From NCBI RefSeq assembly GCF_037940415.1, contig NZ_CP149798.1, positions 1,608,501-1,672,500 on the forward strand: 64,000 nt of DNA, given 5' to 3'. The notes below the pieces were generated by a model that saw only the letters and a list, made by a program, of their open reading frames with translations, searched no databases and had not been told where the DNA came from. Shown one piece after another: positions 57,768 to 64,000 of the stretch. Position 1 is the stretch's first letter, and every line of letters begins with the position of its first letter. The position numbers were made by a program, and so were the translations under genes. Source of the DNA: Streptomyces sp. f51. GTDB lineage: Bacteria > Actinomycetota > Actinomycetes > Streptomycetales > Streptomycetaceae.

Positions 57768-59471
57768 CTAGGAGGCCGCGGCGGCCACCGTGAGTTCGAC
57801 GGTCAGGGTGGCCCCGCCGGTGGTGGTGACGCGGAGCAGGAAGGTACCGGTGGTGTCGTCGGCGTACAGCTTCGGGAGCTGGAGCACGCCGTCGGCGTCG
57901 GTGGTCAGGGCGGCCAGGGTGCGTACGGGGTTGCCGTCCGCGTCCTTGAAGTAGGGGCCCTTGTCGTTCGCGGTCGGGTCGTCGGCGGACTTGATCAGGG
58001 TCGCGGTGGCGGCGACCTTGGGCGCGGCGGCGTCCTTGTAGGTGGCCTTCAGTGCGATCTGGTCGGCGAACTCGCCGCCCGGGACGCAGGTGAGCGGTGT
58101 GTCGCCGGTGCGGGTGAGGGTGTCGGCCTGGCGGGCGGTGACGCTCGCGGTGTAGTCGAGGCCCGCCATGACGCGGCCGACGACGGTGGCGCGGACCGTG
58201 AAGTCGCCCGTCTTCTCCCCTGCCACGAGGGCGGGCGCGGTGGCGATGCCGAGTCCGTTGGTGACCAGGGTGGCGACGTTCTCGCCGCCGGTGAAGGTGG
58301 CGTCGGTGTCGCCGACGATGGTGAACCGCACGCGGACCCTGCCCACGGGCTTGCCGGCCTTGTCGGCGGTGCGCACCGCGATCTTCTGCGCGAACGTGTC
58401 CCCGGCCGTCGCCGTGAGGTTCCCGGCACCCATGTTCGTCAGACGGTCGACCGTCTCGGTGGGCGTCGGCGTCGGGGTCGGCGTGCCCGTCGGGGGCTTC
58501 GTGGGCGGCGGCGTCGGGGTGGCGGGCGGAGTCGGCTTGGGCGCCGGGCTCGTCGGGGTGCCGCCCGGGTGGGGACTGCTCGGCGGGGACGGCTGCACCG
58601 GCGTGGGGCTCGGCGAGCCGGGCTCGTCGCTGTCGTGCGAGGGCAGGGCGCCGGTACCGTCCGGCACCTCGTGCGTGCCCTTGCGGTAGTACTCCAGCCA
58701 CGACAGGACGGTGTTCAGGTACGCCGTCGAGTTGTTGTAGCTGAGGATCGCCGCGTTCAGCTGCGCCTGGACCGACATGTCGTGGTCGAAGCGGCACAGG
58801 TAGTGCCCGGCGGCCAGTGCCGCGTCGTAGACGTTGTTGGGGTCCTTCTTGCCGTCGCCGTTGCCGTCGCGGCCCGCCCACGCCCAGGTGGAGGGGATGA
58901 ACTGCATGGGCCCGACGGCCCGGTCGTACGTGCTGTCGCCGTCGAACGCGCCGTGGTCGGTGTCCTTGATGCTGGCGAAGCCGTTGCCGTTCAAAACCGG
59001 GCCGAGGATCGGCGACAGGGTCGTGCCGTTCGCGTCGACACGGCCGCCGCGGGCCTGGCCCGACTCGACCTTGCCGATCGCGGCCAGGAGCTGCCAGGGC
59101 AGATTGCAGGTCGGCTTCGCCTCGTGCAGCGACGCCTCGGCCCGCTTGTAGGCGGCCAGCACGCTCGCGGGAATGCCCGCCTCGGCGGTGCCGGTCACCG
59201 TGGGCGTGTCGCTTCCCGTGCTCGCGCTCGGCGCGGGGTTCGGGCTCTCCAGCGGCGGAAGGTCGGTGTAGTAGCGCGAGTTGCCGGTCGCGGTGCCGTC
59301 ACCGCCCGCGTCCTCGGTGCCCAGGCCGAGGTCGGCGCCCGCCGACTGTCTGCCGTGGTCGTCGACGATCACTCCCGGGGCCTGCGAAGCGGACAGAGCC
59401 GCGACCGCGACCGCGGCCACAGCGGTGGTTGCCGCGCCCTTGCGCAGCCTCCTGCCGAATTGCGCCGCCAT
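57768..59471 (-). CDS. Secreted lytic murein transglycosylase with C-terminal Ig-like domains
   Basis: A 567-residue secreted enzyme. After a signal peptide (residues 1-30) and a Ser/Pro spacer comes a MltB-type transglycosylase domain: PWQLLAAIGKVESGQARGG with the catalytic Glu, RAVGPMQFIPSTWAWAGRDG and DAALAAGHYLC. A Pro/Thr-rich wall-spanning linker of about 60 residues follows (many PTPTPT units). Then come two bacterial Ig-like (Big1-type) domains, the last ending GGATLTVELTV. It cuts peptidoglycan glycan chains. The ATG at 59471 has GGAGGGG 8 bp upstream. Confidence 0.9.
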   Translation of the reverse strand: MAAQFGRRLRKGAATTAVAAVAVAALSASQAPGVIVDDHGRQSAGADLGLGTEDAGGDGTATGNSRYYTDLPPLESPNPAPSASTGSDTPTVTGTAEAGIPASVLAAYKRAEASLHEAKPTCNLPWQLLAAIGKVESGQARGGRVDANGTTLSPILGPVLNGNGFASIKDTDHGAFDGDSTYDRAVGPMQFIPSTWAWAGRDGNGDGKKDPNNVYDAALAAGHYLCRFDHDMSVQAQLNAAILSYNNSTAYLNTVLSWLEYYRKGTHEVPDGTGALPSHDSDEPGSPSPTPVQPSPPSSPHPGGTPTSPAPKPTPPATPTPPPTKPPTGTPTPTPTPTETVDRLTNMGAGNLTATAGDTFAQKIAVRTADKAGKPVGRVRVRFTIVGDTDATFTGGENVATLVTNGLGIATAPALVAGEKTGDFTVRATVVGRVMAGLDYTASVTARQADTLTRTGDTPLTCVPGGEFADQIALKATYKDAAAPKVAATATLIKSADDPTANDKGPYFKDADGNPVRTLAALTTDADGVLQLPKLYADDTTGTFLLRVTTTGGATLTVELTVAAAAS

Positions 59472-59714
59472 TGAGTGAACCCCTCCCACCGACGACCGGC
59501 GTAACCTGTCGTCCCTCAGACCTGTGCGATGCCGCTGCTTCCGGCCGCGCTCCCCCGCACGGCAACCCAGGTGACCCTACGACAACTTCCGTCGCCCAGG
59601 GACCCGTTGGCGCCCGATATTCACCAGTTGGCCATGTACCGTCGTCCCGCATACTGGCCTCCGGTGATCAACTGACCGAACACATCCGGTCAACAGGTGG
59701 CACAGGGGGACGAT

Positions 59715-60566
59715 TTGCCCTTCACTCTCAGTCACGCGGCCGCCGTACTGCCCGCGATACGCGGGAACGGAAACGGCCGCGGCCGATTGATTCCCGCCGT
59801 TCTCGTCGCGGGTTCCTTCGCCCCCGACATCACCTACTACGCGGCCAGCGTTGTGCCCGGGGCGATGGAATTCGGCACGTTCACCCACGCGTTCACCGGC
59901 GTGTTCACCGTCGATGTGCTCATCGCATGGATGCTCGTGGGCGCCTGGCTGGTGCTGCGCGAACCACTGGTGGCGCTGATGCCCGCGGCACGACAGGGGC
60001 GCACGGCCCAGCTCGTACGCTGCGGAGCACCGCGCGAGCCGGTGCGCGCGCCGACCGTTCTGTGGTGGTACGCCTCCGCGGCGCTCGGCGCGCTGACGCA
60101 TGTCGTGTGGGACGCGTTCACCCATCACGACCGATGGGGGGTTCAGCTCCTCCCCGTCCTCGGACGGACCCTCGCGGGCTCGCCGCTCTACTGGTACGTC
60201 CAGTACGGCAGTTCGGCCCTCGCGGCCGTCGTGATCGTCACCTTCGTCGTGCGCGCGCTGCGCGGCGCGCCGGACGGCCCCGTCGTGGGAGTGCCCGTCC
60301 TGTCCACCGCCGACCGCCGGCTCGCCGCCGCGGTGATCGGCGGCCTCGCGCTGGCCGCCGCGGTGCAGCGGGCGGTGCGGTGGTGGGCGTACTGGAAGTC
60401 CGTCGCGAAGCCGTGGGAACTCATTCCGCCGCTGTGCTTCGGCGGGGGCGCCGGTCTGGTTCTCGGCCTGTGCCTGTACGTCGCGGCGGTCAGGATCTGG
60501 CGTCCCGCTCCGGCTCGTCCCGGTCCGGCCGCGCGTACGGAGCCGAGCCGTCCCGCCTCCCGCTGA
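59715..60566 (+). CDS. DUF4184 membrane protein
   Basis: A 283-residue protein with about six membrane helices. It opens with the DUF4184 hallmark PFTLSHAAAVLPAIR and contains SFAPDITYYAASV, THAFTGVFTVDVLIAW, and ALGALTHVVWDAFTHHDRWG with a His/Asp set reminiscent of membrane hydrolases. The most likely start is the TTG at 59715 because GGGGGA lies upstream and the conserved PFTLSHA then follows directly; a GTG at 59697 is the alternative. It is convergent with, and overlaps by 77 bp, the gene on the other strand. The function is unknown. Confidence 0.82.
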   Translation: MPFTLSHAAAVLPAIRGNGNGRGRLIPAVLVAGSFAPDITYYAASVVPGAMEFGTFTHAFTGVFTVDVLIAWMLVGAWLVLREPLVALMPAARQGRTAQLVRCGAPREPVRAPTVLWWYASAALGALTHVVWDAFTHHDRWGVQLLPVLGRTLAGSPLYWYVQYGSSALAAVVIVTFVVRALRGAPDGPVVGVPVLSTADRRLAAAVIGGLALAAAVQRAVRWWAYWKSVAKPWELIPPLCFGGGAGLVLGLCLYVAAVRIWRPAPARPGPAARTEPSRPASR

Positions 60567-61230
60567 CCGGGGTGCCGGCGGCGAGAGCGCGGAGCAGCCC
60601 ACGGCCCTGACCGAGGCTCCGGTGCACGGCCTGGGCGACCCGCTCCACGACCCGGGCGCCGTACGACATCGTCGGATGGTCGTACGACAGGACGATGATC
60701 CGGTAGCTGCGGGTCGGGCCGGTGAAGGCGCCGATGCCGTGGACGCGCCCGCCGTTCGCGGTCCGGGGCAGCCGGCCGGTCGAGGTGTGCGCCCCCAGTC
60801 CGCGCGGCAGCCCGAAGAACGCCCTGCGGCGCCGGCCGTCACGGAGCCGCGCGAGCTCCCGCACGCGGTGCGCGCCGGCCTTCAGCAGAGCGCGGACGCC
60901 GGTGACCAGCGCCGGCCACCGCGAGCGCTCACCGGCCGTGGGGCGGGCCCCCGCGTCCCTTCGGCCGTCGGGCACCGAGACCAGGACCGTGCCCGGGCTC
61001 GCGGACAGCGCCGCCTGGAGATCGCGGGCCAGGCGGGCCCCGAAATCCTCCTCGCGGTCCTCGTCACGCGAGGTGAGGGCCCGGCCGGGCAGCTGGGCGG
61101 TACCGGCACCGACGGCGACCGCCGGCACCGGAGCGAGCAGCACGGGGACGACGGCCGCGGCCACCGTCGCGGTCGCGACCACCACGGTCGTGGCCATGGC
61201 CGTACGGCAGTGCAGCGTGCGTATACCCAT
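60490..61230 (-). CDS. Hypothetical exported or membrane-anchored protein
   Basis: A 246-residue protein. It has one N-terminal hydrophobic helix (TTVVVATATVAAAVVPVLLA) that is either a signal or an anchor. An Arg-rich domain follows, with GTVLVSVPDGRRDAG and a later part GGRVHGIGAFTGPTRSYRII and VLSYDHPTMSYGARV. I do not recognise the family. Its last 77 bp lie opposite the end of the DUF4184 gene; both frames look real, but this end is the weaker one. GATGCGGGC precedes the ATG. Confidence 0.6.
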   Translation of the reverse strand: MGIRTLHCRTAMATTVVVATATVAAAVVPVLLAPVPAVAVGAGTAQLPGRALTSRDEDREEDFGARLARDLQAALSASPGTVLVSVPDGRRDAGARPTAGERSRWPALVTGVRALLKAGAHRVRELARLRDGRRRRAFFGLPRGLGAHTSTGRLPRTANGGRVHGIGAFTGPTRSYRIIVLSYDHPTMSYGARVVERVAQAVHRSLGQGRGLLRALAAGTPVSGRRDGSAPYARPDRDEPERDARS

Positions 61231-61657
61231 GCCCGCATCCTTACGTCACCCCCCGGCCCGGGGCGCCCGGTACGAGCCACGCGGGTGACACCCCTGGGCC
61301 ACGCCCTGGCATACGCGAGGACGCCCGGCGTGGGGAAGCAGATCCCCGGCGGGGAGGCCGAAACGCCGGTGCGGGGCCGGAACGTGAGGCAGGTGCGGGG
61401 ACGGAAGATCCGGAGGTCCGGAGCCGGCGAGACCGGTGCGAGGACGGACTCGCCGGTGCACGGCCGGAGCCGGAGAGGGCGGTGCGGAGCCGGGAGGGGC
61501 CGGGAGGGGCCGGGAGGGGCCGGGAGGGGCCGGGAGGGGCCGGGAGGGGCCGGGGCGGACCCCGGAGAGGCCGGTGCGGTCGGAAACTCCGGAAGGCCGG
61601 GGCCGGCACCTCGCGGTGTCCGGTTCCCGGCCTTCCTGTGACGGCGGCGCCCGACGG
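61231..61657. other. Intergenic region with G-rich tandem repeat
   Basis: 427 bp between the polA stop and the start of the gene above. From 61491 to 61550 there are six perfect copies of a G-rich 10-mer, and the flanks (61360-61490 and 61550-61600) are also purine-rich with CGGTGCGG and GGCCGGAG elements. No gene is supported. It is probably the 3' untranslated region of polA. Confidence 0.7.
61491..61550. repeat. Six perfect copies of CGGGAGGGGC
   Basis: Perfect 10-bp tandem repeat. The plus strand carries GGG and GGGG runs every 4-6 bases and so could form G-quadruplexes; the polA transcript would carry the C-rich strand. Confidence 0.95.
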
Positions 61658-64000
61658 CTAGTGGGCCGCCGACTCCCAGTCGCGGCCCGCGCCGACGGAG
61701 ACGTCCAGCGGGACGTCGAGCCGCACCGCGGACGCCATCTCGCGGCGGAGCAGCTCCTCGGTCCGCTCCCGCTCACCGGGCGCGATCTCCAGGACGATTT
61801 CGTCATGGACCTGGAGCAGCATGCGCGAGTCGAGCTTCGCCTCGCGCAGCGCCCGGTCCACGTTCAGCATCGCGATCTTCACGATGTCGGCCGCCGTGCC
61901 CTGGATGGGCGCGTTCAGGGCCATCCGCTCGGCCGCCTCACGGCGCTGCCGGTTGTCGCTGTTGAGATCGGGCAGATAGCGGCGGCGCCCGAAGAGCGTC
62001 GCTGTATAGCCCGTGGCCCGCGCCTCGTCGACCGCCCGGCGCAGATAGTCCCGTACACCGCCGAAGCGCTCGAAGTACGTGTCCATCAGCGCACGGGCCT
62101 CGCCCGCCTCGATGTTCAGCTGCTGGGACAGGCCGAACGCCGACAGCCCGTACGCGAGGCCGTACGACATGGCCTTGATCTTGCGCCGCATCTCGGCGTC
62201 GACGGCGGACCGCTCCACCGAGAACACCTGAGAGGCGACGGTGGTGTGCAGGTCCTCGCCGGAGGTGAACGCCTCCAGCAGCCCCTCGTCCTCGGACAGG
62301 TGGGCCATCACCCGCAGCTCGATCTGGCTGTAGTCCGCGGTCATGAGGCACTCGAAGCCCTCACCGACGACGAAGCCGCGGCGGATCGCACGGCCCTCGT
62401 CCGTGCGGACCGGGATGTTCTGGAGGTTCGGGTCCGTCGACGACAGTCGGCCGGTCGCCGCGACGGTCTGGTTGAACGTCGTGTGGATCCGCCCGTCCGC
62501 CGCGATCGTCTTGATCAGACCCTCGACCGTGGACCGCAGCTTGGCCTGCTCACGGTGACGGAGCATGATCACGGGCAGTTCGTTCTCGGTCTGCGTCGCC
62601 AGCCAGGCCAACGCGTCCGCGTCCGTGGTGTAACCCGTCTTCGTCTTCTTGGTCTTCGGCAGGGCCAGTTCACCGAAGAGGACTTCCTGGAGCTGCTTGG
62701 GCGAACCGAGGTTGAACTCGTGCCCGGCCGCCGCGTGCGCCTCCTTCACGGCCTGCTGCACCGCGCCGGCGAACATCTGCTCCATCGCCTCCAGATGCGC
62801 CCGGTCCGCGGCAATGCCGTGCCGCTCCAGCCGCGCCAGCAGGCTGGACGTGGGCAGCTCCATGTCACGCAGCAGATCCGCCGCGCCGACCTCCTGGAGC
62901 TTCTCCCCGAACGCCTCCCCCAGATCGAGGATCGTCCGGGCCTGTGTCATCAGCGCGTCGGCCTCGGCCTGCTCGTCCGTGCCGAACGCCAGCTGCCCGT
63001 CGGCCGCCGCCGCGGGCCCGAGCTCCCGGCCCAGATACTCCAGGGACAGCGCGTCCAGCGCGAAGGAGCGGCGGCCCGGCTTGACGAGGTAGGCGGCGAG
63101 CGCCGTGTCCATCGTCACGCCCTCGATGGTCCAGCCGTGCTCGGCGAAGACCCGCATCGCGCCCTTGGCGTTGTGCATCACCTTGTGCCGGTCCGAGTCG
63201 GCGAGCCACGCGGCGAACGCGTTCTCGTCCGGCTCGTCCAGCCGGGACGGGTCGAACCACACCGCGGGGCCCGCAGCCGTCGCGAGCGCCACCTCGGCGA
63301 CCGACCCCGAGCCCAGCGCCCACGAGTCGACCGTGGACACACCCAGCACCCCGGTGCCGTGCCCGGCGAGCCACGGCGCCAGCTCGCCCGCGCCCAGCAC
63401 CGCACCGTCGATGTCGACGCCCTCGACGACGGGCCGTGTCTCCTCGGCCTCCGCGGCCCCCGGGTCGACGGCCAGCAGCCGCTCACGCAGCGAGGGGTTA
63501 CGGATCTCCAGCGTGTCCAGGACCATCGCGAGAGCCGTACGGTCGTACGCGGCCCGCTCCAGGTCCGTCACCGTCCGGGGCAGCTCGACGTCCTTGACCA
63601 TCTCCGTGAGACGGCGGTTGAGCTTCACCGCCTCCAGGTGGTCCCGCAGATTCTGGCCCGCCTTGCCCTTGACCTCGTCGACACGCTCGACCAGGTCCGC
63701 GAACGAACCGAACTGGTTGATCCACTTCGCGGCCGTCTTCTCCCCCACCCCGGGAATGCCCGGCAGGTTGTCCGACGGGTCTCCGCGCAGCGCCGCGAAG
63801 TCCGGATACTGCGCCGGCGTCAGCCCGTACTTCTCGAAGACCTTCTCCGGGGTGAAGCGCGTCAGCTCCGAGACGCCCTTCGTCGGATACAGCACTGTCG
63901 TGTGCTCCGAGACGAGCTGGAACGAGTCACGGTCACCCGTGACGATCAGCACCTCGAAACCCTCGGCCTCCGCCTGCGTGGCGAGCGTCGCGATGATGTC
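61658..64000 (-). CDS. polA: DNA polymerase I, 5' end outside window
   Basis: The last 780 residues are present; the gene is open to the window edge. It contains the end of the 5'-3' flap nuclease domain (LIVTGDRDSFQLV, GDPSDNLPGIPGVGEKTA), an inactive 3'-5' exonuclease domain, and the full polymerase. Polymerase motifs are A MTADYSQIELRVMAHLSED, B RRKIKAMSYGLAYGLSAFG and C LLQVHDEIVLE. In the exonuclease domain the DxE pair is absent (VLGVSTVDSW) and the Asp of motif II is replaced (HNAKGAMRVF), so it should not proofread, as in mycobacteria. It fills gaps after excision repair and so complements uvrA and uvrB in this window. The stop is TAG. Confidence 0.97.
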   Translation of the reverse strand, partial: DIIATLATQAEAEGFEVLIVTGDRDSFQLVSEHTTVLYPTKGVSELTRFTPEKVFEKYGLTPAQYPDFAALRGDPSDNLPGIPGVGEKTAAKWINQFGSFADLVERVDEVKGKAGQNLRDHLEAVKLNRRLTEMVKDVELPRTVTDLERAAYDRTALAMVLDTLEIRNPSLRERLLAVDPGAAEAEETRPVVEGVDIDGAVLGAGELAPWLAGHGTGVLGVSTVDSWALGSGSVAEVALATAAGPAVWFDPSRLDEPDENAFAAWLADSDRHKVMHNAKGAMRVFAEHGWTIEGVTMDTALAAYLVKPGRRSFALDALSLEYLGRELGPAAAADGQLAFGTDEQAEADALMTQARTILDLGEAFGEKLQEVGAADLLRDMELPTSSLLARLERHGIAADRAHLEAMEQMFAGAVQQAVKEAHAAAGHEFNLGSPKQLQEVLFGELALPKTKKTKTGYTTDADALAWLATQTENELPVIMLRHREQAKLRSTVEGLIKTIAADGRIHTTFNQTVAATGRLSSTDPNLQNIPVRTDEGRAIRRGFVVGEGFECLMTADYSQIELRVMAHLSEDEGLLEAFTSGEDLHTTVASQVFSVERSAVDAEMRRKIKAMSYGLAYGLSAFGLSQQLNIEAGEARALMDTYFERFGGVRDYLRRAVDEARATGYTATLFGRRRYLPDLNSDNRQRREAAERMALNAPIQGTAADIVKIAMLNVDRALREAKLDSRMLLQVHDEIVLEIAPGERERTEELLRREMASAVRLDVPLDVSVGAGRDWESAAH

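Noticed and set aside
1..64000. Mobile element, prophage or integrated plasmid
   Set aside because: No integrase, transposase, terminal repeats or shift in base composition is seen; the tRNA-like region has no adjacent integration genes.

Overview
The window reads as a stretch of the core chromosome of a Streptomyces (or a very close actinomycete). Base composition is very GC-rich, third codon positions are almost always G or C, GTG starts are frequent, many genes are leaderless behind a TANNNT -10 box, and the order uvrA ... uvrB ... coaE ... rpsA ... polA recalls, from memory, the S. coelicolor chromosome. I see no transposase, integrase, phage gene or CRISPR array. It looks like resident chromosome, with 59 protein genes called (one truncated at each window end).

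Left part (1-16.3 kb): a truncated unknown gene, a Tat/lipoprotein Rieske protein, a LacI regulator translationally coupled to a PfkB sugar kinase, uvrA, a mycothiol-dependent isomerase-like protein and a metallo-beta-lactamase fold hydrolase. Then come a three-gene polar amino-acid ABC transporter, type II dehydroquinase, an S66 LD-carboxypeptidase, an MHS-type MFS transporter, a ChaA-like Ca2+/H+ antiporter, and TerC behind a candidate manganese riboswitch.

Middle (16.7-39 kb): a two-gene Ter operon (TerD, then a TerD fused to a degenerate FtsK/HerA-like domain) next to uvrB. It is followed by an MHYT membrane sensor, GlpQ-type phosphodiesterase, ogt, a cupin, the pseudouridine catabolic pair psuG-psuK, a methyltransferase, CorA, a CBS protein and a uridine-kinase-like protein with a broken P-loop. 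Next are DUF2293, DUF1772, an orphan GltD-type oxidoreductase, a WhiJ-like trio (XRE regulator, DUF397 protein, divergent HATPase), a tiny conserved-looking ORF and a FUSC transporter.

The 572-bp gap at 38996-39567 holds what I consider the most unusual item. On the minus strand there are two tRNA-like units whose 3' half (T-arm and acceptor) lies BEFORE the matching 5' half (acceptor and D-arm). In both units the acceptor (7/7), D-, anticodon (5/5) and T-stems pair. These look like circularly permuted tRNA genes or their remnants.

Right part (39.6-64 kb): an unknown conserved gene, RidA, family-5 uracil-DNA glycosylase, a YfcC transporter plus M20 peptidase, an S4 RNA-binding protein, DoxX, a methyltransferase, an acyltransferase-like protein, a TPR protein and coaE. 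After these come a PAC2 protein, rpsA with a strong promoter and structured leader, a methyltransferase, HrpB helicase, DUF3068 with a 44-residue partner, a lytic transglycosylase with Ig-like domains, DUF4184, a secreted unknown, a G-rich 10-bp tandem repeat and the 3' part of polA.

A regulatory theme links the window. Five start regions (uvrA, terD, uvrB, ogt, coaE) carry the same composite promoter TGTCAGTG-N8-TANNNT, which matches the RecA-independent DNA-damage (PafBC-type) promoter described in mycobacteria. This joins two excision-repair genes, an alkylation repair gene, the Ter operon and CoA synthesis into one predicted regulon.
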